Below, in pieces: positions 24,643 to 33,776 of a DNA stretch of 64,000 nt. The number at the start of each line of letters is the position of its first letter. The first letter of the stretch is position 1. The stretch is taken from the NCBI GenBank assembly GCA_052117325.1, contig JBQKJJ010000003.1, one strand, 5' to 3'. The DNA comes from CAG-964 sp902789345. Lineage in GTDB: Bacteria > Bacillota > Clostridia > Oscillospirales > Acutalibacteraceae. The notes beneath the pieces are model-generated. The model made no database searches. It was not told where the DNA came from and saw nothing but the letters and a program-made list of their open reading frames with translations. The position numbers and the translations under genes were made by a program.

Positions 24643-26196
24643 TTATCGTGCGTATTCAATAGCACGGCTCTCTCTTACTATATTAACTTTTATCTGTCCA
24701 GGGTATTCAAGGTCTGCTTCAATCTTTTCGCAAATCTCACGAGCCAACAGAACCATTCTGTCGTCGTCTATTACCTCCGGATTAACCATTATTCTAACCT
24801 CACGGCCTGCCTGAATTGCAAAGGAGCTTTCAACACCCTCAAATGAGTTAGCAACCTCTTCAAGCTTTTGAAGTCTTTTAATGTAATTTTCAAGATTTTC
24901 CTGTCTTGCACCCGGTCTTGCGGCTGATATTGCGTCTGCCGCCTGTACTATACAAGCAACAACTGTCTTAGCCTCAATGTCACCGTGGTGAGCTGCAATA
25001 GCGTGTACAACCGCTTCGCTTTCTTTGTATTTTTTGGCAACCTCAACACCTATCTCAATGTGTGAGCCTTCCATTTCGTGGTCAAGAGCCTTACCTATGT
25101 CGTGCAAAAGTCCGGCACGCTTAGCAATAGTAGGGTTCAAGCCCAGCTCCTCTGCTATCATACCTGACAAATAACAAACCTCTATAGAATGCTGCAGTAC
25201 ATTCTGACCATAGCTTGTTCTGTAACGCAAGCGGCCAAGCAGCTTAATAAGCTCAGGATGAATACCGTTTACGCCTGTTTCTATAACAGTACGCTCACCC
25301 TCCTGCTTAATTGTAGCCTCAACCTCTTTTCTTGCCTTTTCAACCATTTCCTCAATTTTAGCCGGGTGAATACGCCCGTCTGAAACAAGCTTTTCAAGAG
25401 CAACTCTTGCAATTTCACGGCGAACCGGCTCAAAGCAAGAAATTGTAATGGCCTCGGGAGTATCGTCAATAATCAGGTCAACACCCGTAATAGTTTCAAT
25501 AGCTCTGATGTTTCTGCCCTCTCGGCCTATTATACGGCCCTTCATTTCATCGTTAGGCAACGGAACAACCGACACAGTCGCCTCGGCAACATGGTCTGCC
25601 GCACAGCGCTGAATAGCAAGAGAAATAATGTTTCTTGCTTTTTTGTCACACTCGTCCTTTAGCTGCTGCTCGTAGTCAAGAATTTTAGCTGCTTTTTCGT
25701 GAGTAAGCTTTTCGTCCATTCTTGCCAAAAGCTCTGTCTTTGCCTGATCTTTAGTGTAACCGGAAATACTTTCAAGAACCTCCAAGTGGCTGTTTTTAAT
25801 GCGCTCAGCCTCTGCCAGCTCTTCCTCAACAGCCTTTTGTTTACGGGAAACCCTATCCTCTTTCTTTTCAAGATTTTCAATCTTCTTCTCAAGAGTTTCT
25901 TCCTTTGACTGAATCCGTCTTTCGTGACGCTGTATATCCTTCCTGCGTTCGTTGTTTTCTTTCTCGGATTTTTCCCTTAAGCGATGAATTTCATCTTTAG
26001 CCTCAAGAATAGATTCCTTTTTCTTAGCCTCTGCTTCTTTGTAAGCACTGTTTACAATACGCTTTGCCTCTTCTTCTGCAGAACCTATTTCGGTTTCTGC
26101 AACTTTTTTACGGTGATTTACACCCATAAAAAAGGCAACTGCACCTGCAACCGCACCTACTGCAATTATAAGTACAATGGCTAATACTAAATCCAT
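24643..26196 (-). CDS. rny: Ribonuclease Y
   Basis: This 517-residue endoribonuclease is membrane-anchored and starts mRNA decay in Firmicutes. An N-terminal transmembrane helix (residues 3-24) leads to a long charged coiled coil (30-190), a KH domain (GRIIGREGRNIRAIETITGVDLIIDDTPEAI) and an HD domain (LLHDIGKALDHE, with HAIAAHHGD). Length is normal. AAGGAGG lies before the ATG. It stands alone rather than next to recA as in some relatives. Confidence 0.98.
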   Translation of the reverse strand: MDLVLAIVLIIAVGAVAGAVAFFMGVNHRKKVAETEIGSAEEEAKRIVNSAYKEAEAKKKESILEAKDEIHRLREKSEKENNERRKDIQRHERRIQSKEETLEKKIENLEKKEDRVSRKQKAVEEELAEAERIKNSHLEVLESISGYTKDQAKTELLARMDEKLTHEKAAKILDYEQQLKDECDKKARNIISLAIQRCAADHVAEATVSVVPLPNDEMKGRIIGREGRNIRAIETITGVDLIIDDTPEAITISCFEPVRREIARVALEKLVSDGRIHPAKIEEMVEKARKEVEATIKQEGERTVIETGVNGIHPELIKLLGRLRYRTSYGQNVLQHSIEVCYLSGMIAEELGLNPTIAKRAGLLHDIGKALDHEMEGSHIEIGVEVAKKYKESEAVVHAIAAHHGDIEAKTVVACIVQAADAISAARPGARQENLENYIKRLQKLEEVANSFEGVESSFAIQAGREVRIMVNPEVIDDDRMVLLAREICEKIEADLEYPGQIKVNIVRESRAIEYAR

Positions 26197-26691
26197 AGTC
26201 TATGGCACCTCCTTAGTTCATTTTCTTTTTAGAATACTTTAATCTTCATTAATAATCACAAACTCGTGGTGCCCGTTATCAGGGATACTATATTCAATTT
26301 TAAAAGTACAAAATACGGTACTAAACCATATATAAAAAATGTATTGTTTTGCAAAAACGCATAAGCAACAATTTAGATTTAAAACCTGCCGCACAATAAA
26401 ACGGCACTAAAAATTAAAATTAAAAAATATATAATAACGGCCCCATAAGAGTCCAATTAATAAAAAACGGGTAAAGCAAAAAGCTTACCTAGATAAGAAT
26501 AACATTTCTGCACACAAATGTCAACTGCATAGCTATATGTGGTGTCGCATTATTATATAAATACGCCCTGCATAATATAATAACTTTTGTAAATACTGTA
26601 GTATTATAGGCAGTTTTACAGTCATAATGACTTCTATTTTGCAGAAGTAAAAAAATTTGTTAGAATTTTCTGTTAAATTTTTGTCAAACAC
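26197..26691. other. Intergenic region without a recognised gene
   Basis: About 500 bp of A/T-rich sequence separates the divergent rny and gap genes. I see no convincing ORF, RNA gene or strong hairpin beyond promoter elements. It may carry long leaders for both genes. Confidence 0.6.
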
Positions 26692-26720
26692 TTGAAGAAA
26701 TCAAATAAATGTACTATAAT
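26692..26720 (+). promoter_or_regulatory. Promoter of gap
   Basis: TTGAAG, 17 bp, TATAAT ends 34 bp before the gap ATG, giving a short leader with AGGAGG. Confidence 0.75.
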
Positions 26721-26754
26721 GAAAACACCTTAAATTTTAGGAGGAATTTTAATT

Positions 26755-27783
26755 ATGTCAGTAAAAGTTGCAATTAATGGTTTCGGCCGTATTGGTCGTC
26801 TTGCATTCAGACAGATGTTCGATGCAGAGGGTTACGAAGTAGTAGCTATTAACGATCTAACAGATCCTAAGATGCTAGCTAACCTTCTAAAGTATGATAC
26901 AGCACAGGGTGGTTACTGTGGCAAAATCGGCCAGGGTCTTCACACTGTAGAGGCTGGCGAGGGTTCAATCATCGTTGACGGTAAGGAAATTACAATTTAC
27001 GCTAAGCCAAACGCTGCTGAGCTACCTTGGGGCGAGCTAGATGTAGACGTTGTACTAGAGTGCACAGGTTTCTACTGCTCAAAGGCTAAGAGCCAGGCTC
27101 ACATTGACGCAGGTGCTAAGAAGGTTGTTATTTCTGCTCCGGCAGGCAGCGACCTAAAGACAATCGTATTCAGCGTTAACCAGGATACACTAACAGCAGA
27201 CGACAAGATTATTTCAGCTGCTTCTTGTACAACAAACTGCCTAGCTCCTATGGCTGATACTCTAAACAAGTATGCTGCTATTCAGAGCGGTATTATGTCA
27301 ACAATCCACGCTTACACAGGCGACCAGATGATTCTTGACGGTCCTCACAGAAAGGGTGACCTAAGAAGAGCAAGAGCCGGCGCTGCTAACATCGTTCCTA
27401 ACTCAACAGGTGCTGCAAAGGCTATCGGTCTTGTAATTCCTGAGCTAAACGGTAAGCTAATCGGTTCTGCACAGAGAGTTCCTGTACCAACAGGTTCTAC
27501 AACAATTCTAACAGCTGTAGTTAAGGGTAAAGACGTTACAGTTGAGGGCATCAACGCTGCTATGAAGGCTGCTGCTTCTGAGTCATTCGGTTACAACGAA
27601 GATCCAATCGTTTCTTCTGATGTTATCGGTATGAGATACGGTTCATTGTTTGACGCTACTCAGACAATGGTATCAAAGATTGCTGACGATCTATACGAGG
27701 TTCAGGTTGTTTCTTGGTACGATAACGAGAACAGCTACACAAGCCAGATGGTTAGAACAATTAAGTACTTTGCTGAGCTTTAA
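26755..27783 (+). CDS. gap: Glyceraldehyde-3-phosphate dehydrogenase
   Basis: This 342-residue glycolytic enzyme makes 1,3-bisphosphoglycerate. The Rossmann motif INGFGRIGRLAFR, the catalytic Cys158 in SAASCTTNC and the HAYTGDQ and NEN-SY segments are intact. It is monocistronic with its own promoter and terminator. Leucine is mostly encoded by CTA here (as in pckA), unlike its less expressed neighbours, which fits a highly expressed gene with a particular tRNA pool. Confidence 0.98.
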   Translation: MSVKVAINGFGRIGRLAFRQMFDAEGYEVVAINDLTDPKMLANLLKYDTAQGGYCGKIGQGLHTVEAGEGSIIVDGKEITIYAKPNAAELPWGELDVDVVLECTGFYCSKAKSQAHIDAGAKKVVISAPAGSDLKTIVFSVNQDTLTADDKIISAASCTTNCLAPMADTLNKYAAIQSGIMSTIHAYTGDQMILDGPHRKGDLRRARAGAANIVPNSTGAAKAIGLVIPELNGKLIGSAQRVPVPTGSTTILTAVVKGKDVTVEGINAAMKAAASESFGYNEDPIVSSDVIGMRYGSLFDATQTMVSKIADDLYEVQVVSWYDNENSYTSQMVRTIKYFAEL

Positions 27784-27824
27784 TTTTATAGCTTAATAAA
27801 TAACTTACCCCTTTATACACTTTT

Positions 27825-27851
27825 GTCCACAGTATTCAGAATACTGTGGAC
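27825..27851 (+). terminator. Terminator after gap
   Basis: GTCCACAGTATTC pairs with GAATACTGTGGAC and is followed by AACTTTTTT. Confidence 0.85.
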
Positions 27852-27866
27852 AACTTTTTTGCCACA

Positions 27867-27914
27867 AAAAAGCCCTGTCCAAAAGGTTGTTTAACCGTTT
27901 TGGACAGGGCTTTT
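27867..27914 (-). terminator. Terminator of the hypothetical gene convergent with gap
   Basis: A 17-bp stem (AAAAGCCCTGTCCAAAA on the minus strand) with T-rich end faces the gap terminator. Confidence 0.85.
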
Positions 27915-27952
27915 GAATATTATTAATATAGCTTATACAGACACTGCCGCAA

Positions 27953-28537
27953 TTATTCTCTTGTAAGGGTGCTTGCTATAAGGTCAAGGGCTTGCTTTGC
28001 ATATGGCAGCATGGTTTTGTCTACCTTGTCAATGTCGTATAAAAGGGTTAGCTCGGTAGCAACGCCCAAAGCTTTGTTCCCCTCTGTATTGTAAAATTTG
28101 TATGTAATTCCGTGGCAGGTGTATTTTTTTGAACGGGTATCGTCATATTCGTACCTTTCCTCAATTAAAGGGTGTCCTTCAATTTTGGTGCATACCACAT
28201 TTTCCATAAATTTAATGTCATTATCAAATTCACCGCTGTCGCAAAAATAAATATAAGGTAACTCTCCTAAAAAACCACCTGCATGCTGCATATACTTTTC
28301 TTCCGATGGCGCTACAGCATAGCAGATAGGAAGAATATCTGCACAGGCATCTTCCTTATACAAATTGTCGGGCAACTCAAATAAGAAGTACACCGGTTTT
28401 GCGGTTTTATTGTCCATTAATGTATAATCATCTGTGCGCTGGAGCTTGCCTGTGAGGTTAGGTTTTGCTATAGTGCCGCCAGTTTCATTTACCGTTTTGC
28501 CTGTGTCCGAATTAATAAGTGAATTCAAAAATCCCAT
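27953..28537 (-). CDS. Hypothetical soluble protein
   Basis: No family is recognised. The 194-residue protein starts MGFLNSLINSDTG, has no signal peptide or membrane span, and contains aromatic-rich stretches (LPYIYFCDSGEFDNDIKF, ERYEYDD). The MG(I/F)xxxL N-terminus recalls the hypothetical protein at 10943-11521, but I see no alignment beyond that. GGAG lies before the ATG. It is monocistronic next to spo0A, from which a terminator separates it. Confidence 0.75.
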   Translation of the reverse strand: MGFLNSLINSDTGKTVNETGGTIAKPNLTGKLQRTDDYTLMDNKTAKPVYFLFELPDNLYKEDACADILPICYAVAPSEEKYMQHAGGFLGELPYIYFCDSGEFDNDIKFMENVVCTKIEGHPLIEERYEYDDTRSKKYTCHGITYKFYNTEGNKALGVATELTLLYDIDKVDKTMLPYAKQALDLIASTLTRE

Positions 28538-28616
28538 TTTTAACCTCTCCTTTTATTTTATAACAGCTTACTTGCTTAACTTATATCCATTATAGTATGG
28601 TTTAGTAAAAAAAGCG

Positions 28617-28654
28617 ACCCTCTGAATGAAATTTTGCAATAACATTCAGAGGGT
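28617..28654 (-). terminator. Terminator after spo0A
   Basis: A 12-bp perfect stem (ACCCTCTGAATG / CATTCAGAGGGT) is followed by CGCTTTTTTT on the minus strand. Confidence 0.88.
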
Positions 28655-28687
28655 GCTTTGTGCTTTTTCTTTATCCGGTAGAGTGTG

Positions 28688-29467
28688 TTAACCTGCATTT
28701 TTAAGCTGTAGACGCAGCTTGTCGGAAATCATTGCGATAAATTCGCTGTTGGTTGGCTTTCCACGGTCGTTGTGAATTGTATATCCAAAATACGAGTTAA
28801 GAACATCCACATCGCCTCTGTCCCACGCAACCTCTATGGCGTGTCTTATAGCACGCTCAACTCTTGATGATGTTGTTTCGTATTTTTTTGCAACAGACGG
28901 GTATAATTTCTTAGTAACAGCGTTAATAATCTCAGGAGTTTCTATAGACATTAAAATAGAATCTCTTAGATAGTTGTAGCCCTTAATGTGTGCCGGAACA
29001 CCTATCTGGTGGAGTATCTCGGTTATTTTTATCTCCATACTGCCTGTGCCCGGGTAGAAGTTTACCCTTGTAACATTTTGGGTATCGTAGCTGTTGTTAA
29101 GCATAGAAACCATACTTTCTGCCAAATCTGCCAAATTGTAAGGCTTTAGAACAAAGTAAGCTGCGCCGTTGTTCATAATCTCCTTTTTAAGAACAGGGCT
29201 GTCAAAGGTAGAATACACAAACACAATAGGCTTTTTGCTAAGCTGCTGACGGTTTAATGCCCTTAGTACGCCTACGCCGTCCATACGAGTCATAAACATA
29301 TCCATAAGGATTATGTCCGGCTGCAGGGTTTGTACCTTTTCCATCAATTCTGCGCCGTCTTTGCCGCAATAGCTTGGTACCATATTGTAGTCTGACATTA
29401 TTTCAAGATCCTCTCGACTTACATCGCTAATTTCCTCTGTAATAATAATGCTAATCTGATTTTTCAT
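28688..29467 (-). CDS. spo0A: Stage 0 sporulation master regulator Spo0A
   Basis: This 259-residue regulator commits the cell to sporulation. The receiver has phosphoacceptor D56 (IILMDMFMTR) and Lys in FVLKPYN. The usual Asp-Asp pocket is Glu11-Glu12 (IITEEISDV), a mild departure. The C-terminal DNA-binding domain is highly conserved (EILHQIGVPAHIKGYNYLRD, SSRVERAIRHAIEVAWDRGD). GAGGAG lies before the ATG. spoIVB lies 127 bp upstream on the same strand, the classic spoIVB-spo0A linkage; recN, often just before, is absent. Confidence 0.98.
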   Translation of the reverse strand: MKNQISIIITEEISDVSREDLEIMSDYNMVPSYCGKDGAELMEKVQTLQPDIILMDMFMTRMDGVGVLRALNRQQLSKKPIVFVYSTFDSPVLKKEIMNNGAAYFVLKPYNLADLAESMVSMLNNSYDTQNVTRVNFYPGTGSMEIKITEILHQIGVPAHIKGYNYLRDSILMSIETPEIINAVTKKLYPSVAKKYETTSSRVERAIRHAIEVAWDRGDVDVLNSYFGYTIHNDRGKPTNSEFIAMISDKLRLQLKNAG

Positions 29468-29594
29468 ATAAACTCTCTCCTCACCAATTTATTCTGTGTT
29501 TTTTCGGTGTCTATATATTACCATAAATTGGTAAATTTAGCAATAGTAAACAGAGAATTTTTTTCAAAAAATTTGAATAAATTTTACCTTGACA

Positions 29595-30803
29595 TTAAGC
29601 TGCAGATTTCTCAATTTTCTTGTTTTCTTCGTTAAAATCCTCTATCATATTTTCGGCAAAAATCCCGTATCCTCGTTGCGGTTCGTTTACAAACACATGA
29701 GTTACGGCACCAACCAAGCGATTATCCTGTATAATAGGGCTGCCGCTCATACCCTGCACTATTCCGTTAGTTTCGTCCAGCAGCTCCTTATCGGTAATGC
29801 GTATAACTAAATTTTTTGTTTTTGCCTGTTCATTGTAATTTATAGACTCGATTTCGATGTCATAATATTTAGGGGAGCCATTATCCACAGTGGTAATAAT
29901 TTGTGCCTTTCCTGTTTTCACCTGTTGTTTATAAGCAACGGTAATAGGTGCGTTGCTTACAGGTGCCGAATCCAAATAGCCGAATACACCCGACTGACAG
30001 TTGCTTATAACATAGCCGCTACAGCCGTTGTCACAGTGGTGACCGTTTAGCGTTCCGGCACAGCCCGAGCGTGCCTTTGTAACGCTTTCTATTTGAGCGC
30101 CGGTAACTTCACCCTGGGACATTGGCAGTAAATTGCCGGTGTCTACATCGCATATGCCGTGGCCCAAACCACCAAAAGCACTGCTTTTTGGGTGGTAAAA
30201 GGTCATAGTACCTATACCTGCCGAGCTGTCACGAACCCAAACACCTATTTTGTAGCAGTTGTTGCCGGTATCTACAGGTAAAATGGTTTTGCTGATAACC
30301 TTATTGTCCCTTACTATAGTAAGGACTATAGGCTTGCCATTGCTTTCGTTTACCTTTATGGGCAAATCCTCGGTATAGCTGACAGGCTCTGAATTTATGT
30401 GGGTAATAACATCGCCTATTTCTATACCGCTGTCCCTTGCCGGGTTATAAGCCTTTTTGTCTACAATAATTTTATCGGTCTTTACCACCATAACGCCCTT
30501 GGTAAACATTTTTATTCCAAAAGGGTTACCGCAGGGAACTACTGTTTCGTTCTCCTTTATATTTATTTGAACATCTTTTATGGGAACAATATTTCCCAGC
30601 ATAAGCTTACCACCGGTTTTACTGCCTACTCCGTCTGAACGGTAGCTGTTTAGGGTTACTCCGTAAACCGACAGCTCCTCGCACCCTGTTTTGCTTACAG
30701 AAAATTTTGACGGCAAAACATTGCTTAAAACTGTGCCTGCACCTAAAATAAGGGTGCAGATAATTCCTATGGCAACGGTTGATATTCTAATAAATCTTCG
30801 CAA
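29595..30803 (-). CDS. spoIVB: SpoIVB serine peptidase (S55)
   Basis: The 402-residue protein is the forespore-secreted protease that triggers pro-sigma-K processing. An N-terminal membrane anchor (about residues 5-27) precedes a PDZ domain (residues about 85-165, around GIEIGDVITHINSEPV). The S55 catalytic domain has the His in GLGHGICDVD and the nucleophile in QGMSGSPIIQD (around S355). Length is close to other SpoIVB proteins. The start is a TTG seven bases after GGAGG. Expression is expected from sigma-G/sigma-F in the forespore. Confidence 0.96.
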   Translation of the reverse strand: MRRFIRISTVAIGIICTLILGAGTVLSNVLPSKFSVSKTGCEELSVYGVTLNSYRSDGVGSKTGGKLMLGNIVPIKDVQINIKENETVVPCGNPFGIKMFTKGVMVVKTDKIIVDKKAYNPARDSGIEIGDVITHINSEPVSYTEDLPIKVNESNGKPIVLTIVRDNKVISKTILPVDTGNNCYKIGVWVRDSSAGIGTMTFYHPKSSAFGGLGHGICDVDTGNLLPMSQGEVTGAQIESVTKARSGCAGTLNGHHCDNGCSGYVISNCQSGVFGYLDSAPVSNAPITVAYKQQVKTGKAQIITTVDNGSPKYYDIEIESINYNEQAKTKNLVIRITDKELLDETNGIVQGMSGSPIIQDNRLVGAVTHVFVNEPQRGYGIFAENMIEDFNEENKKIEKSAA

Positions 30804-31107
30804 AATGTCACCTCCCTTATCCGTTGCTGTTTTTATTTTTCCCCTAAACCGTCTAAACAGCTTTGGAAAATTAAAAATATAGATGGCACTTTACCTGATT
30901 TACCTATAATATCATTCTCGCCTTTAATTAGTGCTTTATGCATTATTATTATACAATATGTAGTATTCACAAACCTGTTTTTGTGATTTTTACAGCTTTT
31001 TCATTGAAAACGCCATTTTAATGCGCCAAAAGGTATCGACAAACAGTAACACGCAACAACAACTGCCAACAAATATCAACAAGAAATATCAGCAAAAAAC
31101 AACATTA
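30804..31107. other. Intergenic region between spoIVB and sigG
   Basis: No gene is seen. The part from about 31035 to 31105 is a C/A-rich low-complexity run with repeated CAAC and ATCAACA/ATCAGCA words on the plus strand, next to the hairpin at 31108-31131. Confidence 0.6.
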
Positions 31108-31131
31108 ACAGCCGCCGAAAAAGCGGCTGTT
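31108..31131. terminator. Probable terminator after sigG
   Basis: AACAGCCGC pairs with GCGGCTGTT. The better T-run is on the plus strand; on the minus strand the stem is followed by AATGTTGTTTTTT. Assignment to sigG is likely but not certain. Confidence 0.55.
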
Positions 31132-31187
31132 TTTGTGTATTAAGCTTTCTATGCGGAAAATAATAAATATGCTCTATTTTTTAGATT

Positions 31188-31970
31188 TTACATTTCACTT
31201 TTAATTTTGTTTAATGCACCCTTTTCTATTCTTGAAACCTGCGCTTGGCTTATGCCTATTTCCTGTGCTACCTCCATTTGGGTTTTGCCCTTGAAAAACC
31301 TAAGCGCCAAAACATTTTTTTCACGCTGAGAAAGATTAGCCATTGCGTCCTTAAACGCCAGTTCTTCAAGCCAATTTTTTTCGTCGTTATTGTCACCTAC
31401 CTGGTCCATAACATATATAGTGTCGTTTCCGTCTGAAAAAACAGGCTCATACAATGACACAGGCTCTACTATAGCCTCCAGTGCCAGCACAATATTTTCC
31501 TTTGGCACTTCAAGCACCTTGGCTATTTCCTCTACTGTAGGCTCACGGTTGTTTTGGGCTGTCATTTGCTCCTTTACCTGCATTGCCTTGTATGCAATGT
31601 CACGCATACTGCGGCTTACCCTTACGCTGTTATTATCCCTTAAAAAGCGCCTTAGCTCGCCTATAATCATAGGCACGCCATAGGTAGAAAAACGCACCCC
31701 TACAGATACATCAAAATTATCTATCGCCTTTATTAGGCCTATACAGCCTACCTGAAACAAATCGTCGGGACATTCGCCACGGTTGGTAAAGCGCTGTACC
31801 ACGCTAAGCACAAGCCTTAGGTTGCCGTTAATCATTTCTGCCCTAGCCTTCGCCTTTTCTTTGGGTGTGCCCTCTTTCATTATTGTCAGAAGCTTAACCT
31901 TTTCCTCCTCTTTCAGCACCTTCAGCTTAGAGGTGTTCACCCCACATATTTCCACCTTGCTGTACTGCAT
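31188..31970 (-). CDS. sigG: Forespore-specific sigma factor SigG
   Basis: This 260-residue sigma-70 family factor drives late forespore genes. The diagnostic SigG N-terminus KVEICGVNTSKLKVL distinguishes it from SigF. Regions 2 (NLRLVLSVVQRFTNRGE, DLFQVGCIGLIKAIDNFD), 3 and 4 (GKTQMEVAQEIGISQAQVSRIEKGAL) are complete. The ATG seven bases after AGGAGG is chosen; eight extra codons upstream are not conserved. The spoIIG genes that often precede sigG are not here. A SigG/SigF-like promoter lies upstream. Confidence 0.97.
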   Translation of the reverse strand: MQYSKVEICGVNTSKLKVLKEEEKVKLLTIMKEGTPKEKAKARAEMINGNLRLVLSVVQRFTNRGECPDDLFQVGCIGLIKAIDNFDVSVGVRFSTYGVPMIIGELRRFLRDNNSVRVSRSMRDIAYKAMQVKEQMTAQNNREPTVEEIAKVLEVPKENIVLALEAIVEPVSLYEPVFSDGNDTIYVMDQVGDNNDEKNWLEELAFKDAMANLSQREKNVLALRFFKGKTQMEVAQEIGISQAQVSRIEKGALNKIKSEM

Positions 31971-32004
31971 AAAAATACCTCCTGCCAATGACAATTTCTG
32001 TTGT

Positions 32005-32035
32005 TAGTATTGCCACTGACAAGAGGTTTAATTCA
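32005..32035 (-). promoter_or_regulatory. Putative sigma-G/sigma-F promoter of sigG
   Basis: The minus strand reads GTATGAATT, 18 bp, AATACTA, close to forespore promoters (TGAATA-type -35 and CATACTA-type -10). Autoregulation by SigG is known in Bacillus; here it is inferred from sequence. Confidence 0.6.
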
Positions 32036-32069
32036 TACCAAAAACGGTACGCCTGTTTTCAGCTGTAGG

Positions 32070-33551
32070 TTATTCTGTTTTTGTGCCAAGCTCTGTTGGC
32101 TGTTCTGTTTTATTTTTAAAATGAACATTTGCGTTTGAAACTGTGCTGCCGCCGTTTACAAAAACATTTTCTGTTTCCAAATACGCCGAATATCCCTGCT
32201 TGTTGTATTCGCAGTTTACAATATAGCCGCCTGTAGGAATATTGTTTATTGTAAGCTGACCGTCTGATTGCTGAGGATAGTAATAGCTTTTATAGCTTTC
32301 TGTTTTAACATATGTGTACTGTCCTGTTTTTTCGTCAAGCTCCAAAACAAGGTATTTGCCTGTATTAAAGTCCTTAATGCTAAAGCAGGTATCTTTAAGC
32401 ACGCTTGCGTCTACTGTTGTTTCAATATAATCTGTAGGATAGGTTGAGTAGCTTGAGTCAGTCTTTTTTCTAGCTTTTTCGTCGTAAAAATGCTGAACAA
32501 TGTTAAGAGTACCGGTTGTATTTAACACACTGCTTTCATACACTGCGTCTGAGTACAGCTGTGTACCTAAAGGATATGACGGATGTACATCGTCACAGGT
32601 GTAGTCCTTTGCATTGTCAACATCTGCCAGTGAATTTTTAATATAGTTCATTGGGGCTGTAAAGACATAGCCGTTCATTTTGCACCAATTATACAGCGCT
32701 ATGGTATATTCCTCGTGGGTATTGTCACGGCGCAGGTATTTGGTCATTACATGAGAATATCTGTTAATATACTCAAAGGGAGCTACAAACACAAATTTCG
32801 GTGCTCTGTTTGTGTCCTTTTCGGATATTGTTCTAACCAGCTTTTCAAGATTTTGAATATATTCACTGGAGGTAAATGATGTGGCACGGTCTGTTTTGTC
32901 ACGGTAAATTACATCGTTAATACCAAGAGCTACCACATATGTGTCCGCCTGGGATTCGTTTATAATTTTCATATCTTTTTCATTGTCGAAAACAGAGGCG
33001 GAGGTTTGACCGCCTGTTGCGGCAACATCTACACTCCCTATATTAGGGAACTTTGCAAGCAATCCGTCATACCAGCCGTAGCCTCCAGAGGCAGAGCCTA
33101 TTGTAATGCTGTCGCCTATAAAACATACCCTTTCGGTGTTTTTCAGAATTTTGTACATGGTGTTGCACTCCGCATTAACGCTCATTTTCTTCTGACTGTT
33201 TATTGTTACAATCTGCTGAAAGTCGCCGTTAATTGCCTGTATTTTGTAGATACCCTTTTCAAGCTCTGTTTGCGCTATTCCATTTGTGGTTTTAAGCGCT
33301 TTTTGAATTACCTTGCTTTCTTTCATATCCGAATCTAATTGAGTAATTTTATACTGAACACTGTCAGTTATATTTTGCTTGTCTAAGGATTCTATCTGCA
33401 AAGTACACAGTTGCTCTTTTTCGGTAGCCTCGGTTGCGCTTTGAGTGCTGTCTGCACCTTGGTGTTCCGCCACAGCCTGTAGAGTACAGCCGGTGTTTAC
33501 AAGCAGACTGCCTGCCAAAAGCACGCTTACCAGCATAATTTTAATTTTCAT
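32070..33551 (-). CDS. Secreted SGNH/GDSL-hydrolase lipoprotein
   Basis: This 493-residue lipoprotein has a type II signal (lipobox LVNTGC). A beta-rich N-terminal region precedes an SGNH hydrolase domain with block I FIGDSITIGSA, block III LGINDVIY and the catalytic DDVHPS near the end of the domain. A C-terminal prealbumin-like/Cna-B-like region (TTVDASVLKDTCFSIKDFNTGKYL...GGYIVNCEYN) follows. Such enzymes deacylate polysaccharides or lipids at the cell surface. The ATG chosen has GGTGAG upstream. It is monocistronic; substrate unknown. Confidence 0.88.
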   Translation of the reverse strand: MKIKIMLVSVLLAGSLLVNTGCTLQAVAEHQGADSTQSATEATEKEQLCTLQIESLDKQNITDSVQYKITQLDSDMKESKVIQKALKTTNGIAQTELEKGIYKIQAINGDFQQIVTINSQKKMSVNAECNTMYKILKNTERVCFIGDSITIGSASGGYGWYDGLLAKFPNIGSVDVAATGGQTSASVFDNEKDMKIINESQADTYVVALGINDVIYRDKTDRATSFTSSEYIQNLEKLVRTISEKDTNRAPKFVFVAPFEYINRYSHVMTKYLRRDNTHEEYTIALYNWCKMNGYVFTAPMNYIKNSLADVDNAKDYTCDDVHPSYPLGTQLYSDAVYESSVLNTTGTLNIVQHFYDEKARKKTDSSYSTYPTDYIETTVDASVLKDTCFSIKDFNTGKYLVLELDEKTGQYTYVKTESYKSYYYPQQSDGQLTINNIPTGGYIVNCEYNKQGYSAYLETENVFVNGGSTVSNANVHFKNKTEQPTELGTKTE

Positions 33552-33713
33552 ATACTCACCCATTTTTAAGTCATATATATAAATGATACCAGTTTTTTCT
33601 TTCTATTTCAACATAATTAACGGTTATAATTTTTAATATACTAAAAACAAACCCCATTATATTTTTAACATAAACATAAAAATTAATAATACAACAAAAA
33701 TTGCATATTCTCA

Positions 33714-33743
33714 TTGTGAAAATGTCTGTATTTGTGTTATACT
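33714..33743 (+). promoter_or_regulatory. Promoter of pyrK-pyrD-ruvX
   Basis: TTGTGA, 18 bp, TATACT lies about 35 bp before pyrK. No PyrR-type attenuator is seen in the short leader. Confidence 0.6.
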
Positions 33744-33776
33744 TACTTTAAATAATACCTTGGAGGTTAAAACTGT

